Positions 9,801 to 22,800 of a DNA stretch of 64,000 nucleotides are shown in pieces; the first letter of the stretch is position 1; each line of letters begins with the position of its first letter. The notes beneath the pieces are model-generated. The model was not told the DNA's origin. It saw only the letters and a program-made list of their open reading frames with translations, and did no database searches. The DNA comes from Haliclystus octoradiatus (lineage: Eukaryota; Cnidaria; Staurozoa; Stauromedusae; Haliclystidae). Both the position numbers and the translations under genes were made by a program. Where the stretch lies: assembly GCA_916610825.1 (NCBI GenBank), contig OU744453.1, forward strand, positions 19,494,241 through 19,558,240, written 5' to 3'.

Positions 9801-12800
9801 ATTTAGCATAATTCAACTAACTCCCTCTTAGGGATAACTATGTACATAATAATAATAATAATAATATAATAATATTAATAGTGGGATTGTTCCATATCAG
9901 TTCTTGGTATAGTGCTCAATGAAATTAATCAGAGCATTTTTATAAAATGAGAGCCAAAAATGAAACATTCTAGATTTCCGCAACTTCAAGTTTCACACCA
10001 AAAGGTGATCATCAGGCCATTTATTTCAACTATCGTTGAAATATTTAAAACGTTGAACTATAGTTGAAATAAATCACCTGATGATCACCTTCTCATGTGA
10101 AACTTGGAGTTACTTTAAATATGTACATAACATTTATTATGTTTCCTAACAAAAGTCAATTGTCTATCTGGATGCAGTTTCCTCGCACAATTCAATATAT
10201 CCCCTGTGAAAAAAGATCACAAGTTCATAAACATGAATCGCCAAAAAGTTCATGAAGTTTTCATGAACTTTTGAGCAATTTCATGATCATGAATCAGTTC
10301 ATGATCTGGTTGTTCATGAATGATCACCCAGATGAAGTTTTAATGCACTTTTGACCAATTTCACGTCCATGAACCATTTGAGCAATTCCATGTTCATGAA
10401 TCAGTTCATGATCTGGTTGTTCATGCAACACTTCATGAAGTTTTAATGAACTTTTGAGCAATTTCATGTTCATGAATCAGTTCATGATCTGGTTGTTCAT
10501 GAACTACTTAAAGTTTTAATGAACTTTTGAGCAATTTCATGTTCATGAATCAGTTCATGATCTGGTTGTTCATGAACTACTTCACGAAGTTTTAATGAAC
10601 TTTTGAGCAATTTCACGTTCATGAATCAGCTCATGATCTGGTTGTTCATGAACTACTTCATGAAGTTTTAATGAACTTTTGAGCAATTTCACGTTGATGG
10701 ATAAGTTCATGATCTGGTTGTTGAACTTTTTTGGTTGCATGTTGTGATTGGTTTATAAAATATGTGAACAATTGAGTAATGACATTAATGACAACAATAG
10801 GCCTACTAACCTTTGAGTCTTTCAACAATATATTCTTGATTATTTCCCATGTCTAAATATGGTAAGAGTGCATTTAACGATGGGACGTATGCTGATTTAC
10901 TTAAAGATAAACCTCGTAATGAATTGATATTTGTATCTGTCAAATATAATGATACAACAACAAATTATTTGGATATATTCTCATCAGCAGACAATCTAAT
11001 TAATCCTGAAAAACAATGCATGGTCAATTTTTATTAAGAGAATGGTTACGGTATCTATGCCGTGTCACTCCACCAGTCATATGAAGACTGTTCATGAAAT
11101 ATAAATAAGACATTATTCAACTTTGACACTCGACTTGATCGTGGAGGTTTTGTCTGCAAAATTTGTTGTAGTAACTTTTTATTTCTTATTGTATCTGGAA
11201 AGCTCTCGGTAGATATTTAGTAAATATACAAAGAGATTAGATCCTAAAAGAATTTTGACAAAACAGAGAGAGTTGAGACGCCCTACTGAATATTGACAAA
11301 AGCTCCTGGGACCTGGTTGTGGTGAAAATTTTAGAAATAATTTTTGACATTGGATTGGTTGGTAGATCATTCCATAATCGTTATAGTTACCAGTTTAAAA
11401 AGGTCACCTTTCGAGTAAAAGATATGACAACTATGCTTGTTTTCGCAGTGCTTTAAATCCTGTCCAGTTTAATTGATAAATTTGTCTGCATATTGTTATT
11501 AATAAATCGTAGTGGAATACTCTTTTGAATTAATCGAAAATTTGCACTCTTATTGAATTTTTAATCAATTACTTACGTCCAATTTGAAATTCAGAGCATC
11601 CAATTTGTGTCAAGGTTGTGTTGATAGTTTGAATTTCTTTTACAACTTTATCGAGAATTGTTTCTGCTATCCACTATAAAAACAGCATACATAATTTAAT
11701 TAGCTTTAACCGATCTTACACAATCAATAGCCTACATCTTAACCAATAATATGTCATCTTGCTTCGTCAGTTTATTGGTTGTCATTCATCCAATAAATCA
11801 TCTACAGAATCGCTAAGATCACTTACTCCATCAGCCATCACAGTGGTTGAAAAATGTGTGAAGTTTACGAGGCATCATATAGAGCAGAAGGGAGATGCCC
11901 TCAGCCGTTATATGATACCCTTATCGACCGACTGGCAGCAGAAAAAGAGGACAATCCTCAACTATGACATAACTTAAACGTTTTACTTGATGACAATCTT
12001 TGTTAATAGTGATCTTAATAGTGTTGTACCATATTATAATTTATCTACACCATATTCAATTAGTAATGTACTATGATTGACCATTCAACAAATTGCAATA
12101 ATTAGTTACCTTTTTTAGATTTTCTGTCCAAAAATCCACGCTCTCTCTAGTGATGCCTATTTTTGACCAAATCTTAAATAGAAACATTGATTTGATAATG
12201 ACAGATTGCAGCACGAATAACTGCCTACGAAAATAACGCAACTGCTGTGGATAATGTTACAAACGTAATCTGCTACTCCGAGCCTGCTAATGTAGAGCAG
12301 CTGTAGGAAAAATTAATTATATATTTGAAGTATTGGTTATTTGTTGTGTTGTTTGTGATTATGCAGCAGAGGGATTCCTTCTTGTTTTCTTGCAAATATG
12401 ATGCAATTTTGCAATTTCCAACAAATTGCATATAATGTGGGTGTTATAGAAATTTGAGATCAAGAAGTTGACAATCATATGATTAATGCTACCTACAATA
12501 CTATAGGGACAAGTAAATAAATATACACAGTATAGTTCGACTCAGAGCCCGAATATATTTTGAAGACACCAACAAGAAATGCTAGAAAAACAATTGTACA
12601 AAAATTTACCTCATCAAAGTAATATGACATGTTATCATCTTCAGTAGAACTCAGAGATGGCCTGTTAATAATTAATAAATATCATTATAAAATGACGTCA
12701 GAATCATGCAATCTGATTGGTTGATACATCTGGGTTTTGGTAGGATAAACATGGTTTAAAAAGTTCCGCTTCAAAATACAGGAACAATATTTGAGGGTAT

Positions 12801-15800
12801 TTTTCTTCTTTTTTCAATCATATATTCCTTAATTCATATATACATGCAATAAAATTGTAAGTTAAAATTATGAATACTTTATTTACTATCACATATGATC
12901 TTTTCACGGCAAATGTTAGCGCTAATAAATACTTAAGTTGGACAAGGTTTCAATGCTCACACATGAATTTTTGGTGAAAGTCGAAACATTGTCCAAATAA
13001 AATATTCATTAGCGTTACTTAATCTGAAACCTCTTCTTGCATCTAATAATCGATTATTAGTATCTGTCTGATGATTGTATAAAACAGTACATTTCAAGTT
13101 ACAATATGTAGTAACATTATTATCAATGTATATATATACCCCTGCGAAAAACATTTCAGGAGTTCATGAACAGTTCATGAACGTTAAATAGCTCCAATTT
13201 TCCTGAACTGTTCATGAACTGTTCATGAACTGTTCATGAACTGTCTGTGAGGGTTCATGAACTGTTCATGAACAGTTCATGAACAGTTCAGGAAAATTGG
13301 AGCTATTTAACGTTCATGAACTGTTCATGAACTCCTGAAATGTTTTTCGCAGGGGTATATGTGGAAATCAACATTACGTTAGGGGAATTGGGGAACATAC
13401 ACATTGAGGTAGATTGTATTATCATCCTGAAGAAATCCAAAATAATAGTACCTTATTGCTAGCTGGTAGCTTCCAAATGAAGGAATCATGTTATAAGCTA
13501 TTTGTCCATAATTCCAAACAACTGATCCTTTCATTACTCCTTGGTTAGCCGGAGAATCTACAGACAAAAGCATGGAAAACATACTGTTCATTCCGTACAT
13601 GGAATCTGTATATACTGTCTTAATTGTTTGATTGGGCATGTCTGATTTACGGTAAACGGAAAGAAATTTATTGAAAAATTTAAAACAAGGTCTATTATAT
13701 TGTCTATTCATCTAAATGAGTATGCCACATGAGTATCGTTGTGAGCAGTGGATTTAGGTTCAGCGAATATAACATTTTGCTACGTTCTCTGATTGTGACT
13801 ATTTTTTCCCAGCATCTGTTATGTTTTTATACCTGTAATTAATCATCGATAGAAAAGAATACCAAATTGAAAATGTTTTTAATACAAATTTACAACCTTA
13901 CAAGGAGCTGGCAATAATCTTGACAAAGTAAACATTGAAATTTACCTTTATAATCAGAGTTTTAATGAAAGAATTCAATGGTATGGGGAAGAATTATTTA
14001 TTGCAGTCAACCATTTTATATATCCGTTTGCGAAGGATACCGTCTTAACATTTCATAGTTACTATTGCTTAGTCCAATTGTTGAGATATTAGTAATGACA
14101 ACAATGAGAACTAAGCTTTAATCTTTGTTTTTAATTCATTATAACTCAATCAATGAAATCGACAACGTAATAAATTACAACGGGAATGTTAGGACCCATA
14201 TTAGGCCTATATGAAAAGATTAATCAACTAACAAAGATGACACGGTCAACACAAATAAAAAATACAGTAAATCGATCAATCAAACATTTCCATTAATCAA
14301 CGATAATATATATATGTAAAAGATTGGAGGAGAAACTTTCAAAATGTGGAAGATCGCTGCCTATGGTTTTTTATCTAAAATTTTAAAAATTGTAGAAAAC
14401 TGGTATCTTAAAATCCAATTTACACACCTGAAAGCCAATTTACAAATGACGAACAGTATAGTTTTCACGTATCACATTGATAAATTATAGGTCTTTACGG
14501 AATCACAGGAATTAAAACCCCCATTTCACGTCTCACGGAATACGCTTTACTACCCGCATAAAAACAATAGGCTACTTTTGAAATTATTAAAATATATTTT
14601 GTTTGTTATGTGAAACAGAAAGCAAGACAAAAACAACAATTGAAAATAAACATTCTAACAACAACAACACAAATATCTTAGTTGGAAACTGACTAAGAAA
14701 ACAGAGAAAATTGAACGCATACAGAGACTTTTGCGTTTATAGGTATCTAGATAGATAATATAGGGCTCTATGTTCTCATTTGACAGAGCGGTAAATAATA
14801 ATAATATTTGTGATCGCTGTGAAATGCGTGAAACTTAAGTAACAGTAAAGAATGTGTATTATTTGACTCTTTCACCATATATTATTATTATCTAGATAGA
14901 TATTGAGTTACCTCTGTTTAGTTGTGAAAATGATTGGCTTTGTTCCTGAATGAATGACTCCAGACCATCTGAGTCCATTATTTTGTCTTCCTGGTTAACT
15001 GAAAGGAAATAACATTAAATTAAATAAATGAGCATATGTATCTATACTATTTCGATGGATGGGATTTACAATCAATTATAAATTGCAGACCGTTCCACTA
15101 CAGTGAAACCTGTATATAACGGCCAGCTAAGAGAGGTAAATAAATTGACCACTATAGACAGGTGGCCTTTATATACAGGTTCAATTCAATAGAAAATACT
15201 ATTTTAGACATTGCAAAAGTGTCCACTATAGACAGGTGGCCGCTGTATAGAGGTGACCGTTATAACAGGTTTGACTGTAACAAGCACCAGCAAATGAAAG
15301 GATCTTGACTTTGAAGATCTTAGATATGTAGGGGTTAGGCTATCTACTCTCATTGCACCAGAAACCATATTTTCATAATCTGATACTCATATCACCTCCA
15401 GCTTCAGAAAATTTCTTTCAATAGCATAGGGCTTATAATCTTTCATTTTTTGGCCAACATTGCTTTACACTGAACTAAAATTGAGCATTGAACAACTTTG
15501 TCAACCAACTGCTCTGCCAATAATCCCCTGACATCACATTAAACCATGTTAGTAAAGAATAGAATTAATTAGAATCTTGTTACTTAATAGATTTCTGCAA
15601 TAAGTATTTATTATACTCCGCGTCTTATGTGATAAATTGTATTTTGGTAAACTTGTTTTCTTTGATACACCCATAGTTTAATCATCATCATCATTATCAT
15701 TTATACAGCATCCGATAAGCTTGGAGCTTTATTTCACGGGATTGTAGATACATACAACGCAATTATCAAAGTAATTTTCTTATTCTTTTCTTTTTCATAT

Positions 15801-16787
15801 AATTATTTCAATACCCATCGGTATCTTCATGGTGTATCAAAGAAAACAAGTTTACCAAAATAGAATTAATTAGTGTGTAAGCAGCAACAAACAGTTGATG
15901 ATGATGGCCGCATCAATTATCGTTACGGTTCGGTACATATATATATATTATGTAAAAGCCTGTGAAAAAAGCTTTGAGCTTATTGGGTTCTCATTAACGA
16001 CGAGCAGGGTCCGACAAAAGATTCAGACTTATGAAATCCTAGAGGCATTTCAACATTTTTTTTCTGATTTTTTTGTTGATGTTTGACCAATAAATCATTA
16101 AAAACATCAATTTTCTTCTGAATTTGCTCTAACCTTCCGGAATCTAGGATTCCAGGATTCCTACTTTTGTCGGTCCCTGACGACGATGATAATGATGATG
16201 ATCGAAGAACGTTGGTGTATTGAAAGATTCACATTTCCTCCATTTCATAAATTAATAAATTATAGACCCTACTCCAGGAATCACTGATGTAATTTTGGTT
16301 GGCTCTCATAGTGAAATGCGTAAGTTTGAACTTTGGAAGGTTGATTCAACTCACCATATCTTTGGATGGGCGAAGGTTCTGTGATGAGTGACCTAAGTAA
16401 AGGAAGAACACATGGTCATAGATAGATATTGGATAGATCATAGATGGATAAATTGCAATTTAACTGTGCAAATTATCTACAATACAGCAAAATAATTGAT
16501 CAAATATAATTTCGATAAAAAAATAAATTAAATTAAAATGATAAATTAAACATAAATAAAACAATGATTAACCAAGCGTTAAAAAAATCATCAAACTTGG
16601 TGTAGTGGCTAGGGTGTTGGACCACGGCCCGCAGGGTCTCAGGTTCAATCCCTGTCCGAAGCACTATAGGTTGGCGTCAGGAAGGGCATCCGGCTATTAA
16701 ACGTACACAAGCTTCAAAATACTAACAAATTAACCAACCACCCCGGTGAAAAAAAGCTGTAAGCTTACCCGGTTCGTGGAAAAATGA

Positions 16788-16818
<31 letters not shown>

Positions 16819-19800
16819 GTGCAGCTTTTAAAAAATTAAAAATTAAAAAATCATATTTACTAAAAATAACTACACTGATGAGTACTCCAGAGAAAACAGT
16901 TCAAGAACCTCAAATGACCCAGTGATCATAAACAGTTCATGTACCTCGAATGGCCCAGTGTTCATAAACAGTTCATGAACACTTAATGAACAGTAAAGTT
17001 CATAAACTGTTCATGAATTAGTTTATGGGCTCAACAAACTTTTTTGCAGATCAGTACTGTACAGATTTCCCATTAATAAATTGGTTGAAACCCACCTTGA
17101 TGATGATTTGTTAACAGGCGACAGTTGCCTTGGTGACAGCGATGTGTCTTTTAATAAGTTTTCATTTGAATGTTGCAGATGTGAAAACTGTGGATAACAG
17201 ATTTAAATGTTAGAATAGAAAAGGTTAACAGATTTTATTTGTTGATATCAAATATCAATTCTATTATTTTCTGTATTCTTGATCAATATATGAGTGTTTT
17301 TTTACGTAGCATTCAAATAGGCCTTTGTTAAAAGCAACCAATACTGCAAAAACAATGTAAAAATATTCTGAAAACCTGATCTAACCCGACAGAACTATGT
17401 CCGTCCAATCCGAAATCAGATTAGATCGAGTTGGTTCAGGTCCACAAACCTTAATAAACAAATTTTTACTTACCAAATCTGTTCGGCTTGGTGATTCAGT
17501 TTGTGTATAATTTAAATGTTTTCTTGGTGAAAATGATGAACGCCGATGTAACGAATGCAAAGAACTATTTTCCAGCGGGCTACCACCGGCTGTTGTGAAG
17601 CAAAATTGTTGTCTCTTTGGACCTGCACTCCACGAGGAGGATCGATTACTACCACTGTATGACTTTGAAGATCGCATTGATTGATTTGTGAGCGGAGTGT
17701 CAGGGAAGTTTTTATCTACATAAAAACAAGAATACAAATTGTAAAGTAGCAAGAATTTGACTTGAAATATTCTGTAGGCTAAATTCATTTTGATCTGCAC
17801 GGTCATCTTCAAATTAGTTTTGTCAACAACAAGAAAATACACAATTACTTTAGGATTTTGGATTCTACTGAAAAAATATTTTTCAAAGTAATGATTCATG
17901 CTGATGCACCGGTATATCAACCGAAAAATTTATCGGTGAAAATTTGAAGCCGATCCGATAAGAAATGAAGGAGATTTCTGCCGTGTGTCTAATTTCGTGA
18001 CGTAAGTAGGCCTATTCAATTTTGTCTTGAACTAATTTAAAATAATATTGAATATTGAAAAGTTTGAATATTTTTTCACTTAATATACATCAGAATCAAT
18101 TGTTACTTTTAAAAATGTTTTTACAGATGACCTCCTTATTAGATGTTTCAAATTTACTTGTACTGAAAATGATTAAAGTGTACAGTCAAACCTGTTATAA
18201 AGGTCACCTCTATACAGCGGCCACCTGTCTATAGTGGTCACTTTTGCAATGTCTAAAATAGTATTTTCTATTGAATCAAACCTGTATATAAAGGCTACCT
18301 GTCTATAATGGTCAATTTACCTACCTCTTGTAGCTGGCCGTTATATACAGGTTTCACTGTATATTGAAGGCTTTTATAACAGTCAAGATGCATAGTTGTC
18401 CAGAAAAGGAAGGTACATGAATGTTGAATAAAGTCCACAGCAGTAACATAATTAACATTACGAATTTTGAAAATCTGAAACCTACTAAAAACACACTGAA
18501 AACTTACTGAATTGGGCTCTTTTCGATCAGTAGCTTTAAATTTAAAGGTGCGTTTCAATAGTTTTTCAGTAGAATGAGAAAAATCTAGATAATTTAAATG
18601 TCTGGTGAATTTTAGTGATGTTGTCAGTACCAAATCTCAATCCAGTATGTTTTCAGTAGCGATTTAGTATATCCAAGATCTATAGTGTAACATATATAGC
18701 CTACAACTATGAACCCTCTCCCCCCCCCCCCCCCAAGTAAGAAACACCACCAATTATATAGTTAAGTTATCTATATAGGCTACAAATACAGATGTTAGAA
18801 ACCCAAGTTGTAATGTAGCCTTCTACCAATAACAATGAAACATGCATTGAATTTTAATCTTACCATTTTTATCAATTCCTAGAAGCTCCTTTTCTTTCGG
18901 ACTCATTGCTAAATGTCTTTTATAAATTGCAGGAGATACATAATAATATAAATTAGTGATTGCATTGAAGAAGAAAATAACGGCAAGTGATAAATCTAAA
19001 AATCAAAATGATAAGAAAGATTTTATTAGCAATCAAATGATTATAGGCTACTAGTTCCTCTGCAATCCAAAAATAAGTCCATGAAATAAAACAGCACAAT
19101 TTTAATTTCAAAAACGTATTTAGGAAACGTTTACGTAAAGTACACACAAATTTTGCAGCTACATTTTAAAAATTCGCAACATTTTGTTTGTGAACTTTTC
19201 AGACGTGAAATTTTGCAGTATTTGTTAATAGGTTTTCAATTATTTTAATTGACCATTGGAGTTGGAATCTTTACTTATCTTTGTCTAGCTATTAATGAGG
19301 AATATCTTATTACGTTTTAAATCATATCCAGGCAGTAAAGGAGGGAATAAAAATTGCTCAGTGGCAAAGTGTCTGTAATTTTAGATGGTTACATATCATC
19401 TATTATAAATAAGATATCATTTATTATTGGTATTGATTTTGGAATCCTCAGTATTATGATTGTCCTACCTGCATAAGATATCCAATCCAACGTTTGTTGT
19501 AAGAATACTTCAGTGAGACTTTGTAACCTTATCATGCAAAACAATAAAACAGTAAAGAAAATGAGGATGACAGATGTCTTATGCATGCAGTTTGTCATAT
19601 AAAGTTATGCTTGAATTAAACGCTTCTAAGCTATATAGGCCCTATTCTGTGTAGGCTATGTAGTGAAGATTTGAATGACCCTGCATTACATTGACTAGTT
19701 TTGAAAATTAGCATTGGGGACATTCCCGTCATCAGCGTTCGATAAAATATTTTAAAGGATTTTCAATTTTCTTCAAAAATCTTCTAAAAAATTTGATCAG

Positions 19801-22800
19801 CAAATTTCAAACTGTCGAAATGGATTAATTAACTATTGGAAATAAATGGAAACTATTCTGCCTTCTTTGTGAATTTGGCAAAATTTCTTAAAGTGGGAAT
19901 AAACCCCCAGACTATCTTTACATATGTAGTAGAACCCGACGTGAGAAAAACAATGGCGTAATTTTTTTTTCGATCTGGAAATTATTTCTTGGTGAAAAGT
20001 GCCTTCAAAGTGGTGTTTTGACCCAAATGTCGCTGAGAAAAAAAAGGGATTGGATCTAGCTTTATGACGACAAAGTCACAAGTCGTGCGGTTTGTCTAAC
20101 AGACTCAAGAGAGGGCTGATCACGCGACGTTATCTTTGAGGTGACCTAGCTGCGAGAAGTCACACAAAAACAAATTCTGACAAGGCTGAGCCATGAACAA
20201 ACATATATACTCGTGAATTACGTAAAAAAGATACAATTTGTGATTTCAGGAGCAGAATAAAATCTATTGAAACGCTCAGTCGAAATAATTTCTCGTAGCG
20301 TCATTAAGCGCGATGAATCTGATATAGATTGCGGATTAACACAAATGTCAGGCGGTGCGAGTGTTCCTTTGTGACTAGTCTAGTGACACATATTAGTTAC
20401 GTATTCTGTGTGACCGCAGTACTTCTCAAATCTTAATCAGTAGACAAGTGCCCTTCAAAATAGCTTGATCTTACGCTATATAAGTTTTAACTATTTTTAA
20501 CTCTATGATCTGCAAGTTGTTCTTGAGTAAATATTTCTACAGGATATCCTTTTCATGATATAAATGTGAATGTAAACTGACTTGATTTGCATGGGCATGC
20601 ACAGACGACTTTTCCTCAAGATAGTTGGTCTGCAAAGTTTTAATTGTACTTTTTCGGATTTATTCAAGTACCGGTATTACTAAATTATTAAATAGACATT
20701 TTTCACTATTATCATTTCAACGTTTAAGTTTTAAATTGATGTTTGTATAGTAAAACTTAAACCATGTAATCGTATAGTTATACGACTGTATAGATAGATA
20801 TATTATACTCAATACTATAGTCTAACAAATTACCATTGAGAATTCTTCGGTACATTACATGATAGAGGGATCGGGCGTTCTTATTCAAGTTTACAGCCGT
20901 ATACTAGAACTACAGTAATGCAGATTCTTTATCATTTGTCGGTTTTGGGGTATATCTTCATTGCATAAATTATTATCCTCTCTATCAAAGTTATCTGATT
21001 AACAAAATTAGGGTTTTGCAATGTGAAGTCTCGTTCCTGATTATACATACGCCACAAAGTGATTTTACCAGTCTAGTATTCATTCCTTCGGCTAGAAAGT
21101 GGAACATGTTAGCATCATGTCGTCACAATCTGTAGTTTATAGGATGCGGTAATACAGTGCAGAAGTTACTTAGCTAGCTTTTGTGGTCACCAGAGAATAT
21201 TTTGATATGTGTTAAATATGTGTGAGAATGATATGTCAAAATATAATCTGTATAACGCGCGCTACGAATGAAATATTTTCTGATTTTTATTTTCTTGAAA
21301 TTCGTGAACTTTAAAATCATTAAATCATCTGGGATTTTTCTGCTCTTAAGTTTATATGTTTTTCCTTACCTCAGTTTTGTGGGAGAGAAAAATAGATTGC
21401 CGTTACAGAGCTACGCCATCTCAAACGTAACATCGCGTGATTAATCCGATCTAAAGTCAATTAGAAAAACCACACGACTTGTGACTTTGTCGTCATAAAG
21501 CTAGATCCAATCCCTTTTTTTTCCTCAGCGACATTTGGGTCAAAACACCACTTTGGAGGCATTTTTCACCAAGAAATAATTTCCAGATCGAAAAAAAAAT
21601 TACGCCATTGTTTTTTTCACGTCGGGTTCTACTACATATGTAAAGATAGTCTGGGGGTTTATTCCCACTTTAAATAATTTACAAACTTTTCATAATTCAA
21701 ATATATTCAATTGTGAGTTGAGACCATGCTTGTAACAATTAAATTCAAAATTATGTATCCTAGACCTACATGCAAATTGTTGATTTCATGAACTATTTAT
21801 GAAAATTTTGTCATGAATCAATGAACTGTTTTTATGATGTTTTTTGAAAAGAACATCATAAAAGTCCGGTGAAACAATTCCTCAGACATGAGAATTCAAA
21901 GAGAATAAATTATTGCCGCACCAAAAACCCGTACTACCACACCTAATTTGATTTTCTTTGTATGATGATTTTGTTTTCACGAATTTTATGATAAATCCAA
22001 AGACACAAAAGTATTAGCCTACATATCTCGTAAATTAGTATAATCCACTGTTTTATGTGAATAAAAGCCCCTTGGAACGGAGCCGTAGGGCACCAAGTTA
22101 TTTAGGCGGGTCAAACATTAGATTTGGTGCGGATTCACATTTATTTAGGTGCGGCGTTAAATGTAAGCCGGATTCAAATTTCAAAAACCGTCTGAAATCA
22201 AGGATAATTAGTTAATTTGTAATGGATTTATTTCAAAGGGAAAAAGGAAATATCTAGAGTTCACAAATGTGGGAAAAAGTCTGAAATCCGCGAAAAGTCT
22301 GAAAATTCTCATGTCTGATTCCTTTTGATGTGACTATCAGGATGCGCTCATCATTGATACAAATATGCTTTCTCCTTGCAGAATATAGCAACACAGGCTT
22401 AACAAATGGTGTCTGGGAAGTGCAACGCACAAGCAATATTTGAAAATCTAAGAAAAATTTCAAGCTAACAGAAGAGATTAAAATAGCCTATAACTATTTC
22501 CTCCCCTGTCTTCTAAATTTGTGCTTGTCTTTCAGGTCTCACAGTCCCAGAATCCCCTGATTTTACCGAACGCTGCATGGGTGCAACTATTTAATTATAA
22601 CAGGTTGTAATGTAGATTATCTGTTTTTATACAAAACTTTTATCATGGCTTTGTCATGATCATTCCTCTATCATCGTAATGCTTTAATCCATATAGGCTA
22701 TCAGTCGAATTGTAAGCAAATAAACTCATTCTTAATGGGCGAATTGGTAGTGCTAGATCTAGATACCGTCTACTTGTCTTTACTTTACTTTATCTTTGTC

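Noticed and set aside
10241..10735. CRISPR-like array
   Set aside because: The units are contiguous degenerate tandem copies of a eukaryotic repeat, without unique spacers.
11759..11977. 72-residue plus-strand open frame in a TMEM209 intron
   Set aside because: It has slightly coding-like composition, but I see no family motif, no clear splice sites and no neighbouring exon.
19528..19598. Longer TMEM209 exon 2 starting at ATG 19598
   Set aside because: The acceptor at 19528 joins exon 1 (23625-23483) in phase and gives the family's first membrane segment. The upstream ATG frame is intronic read-through.
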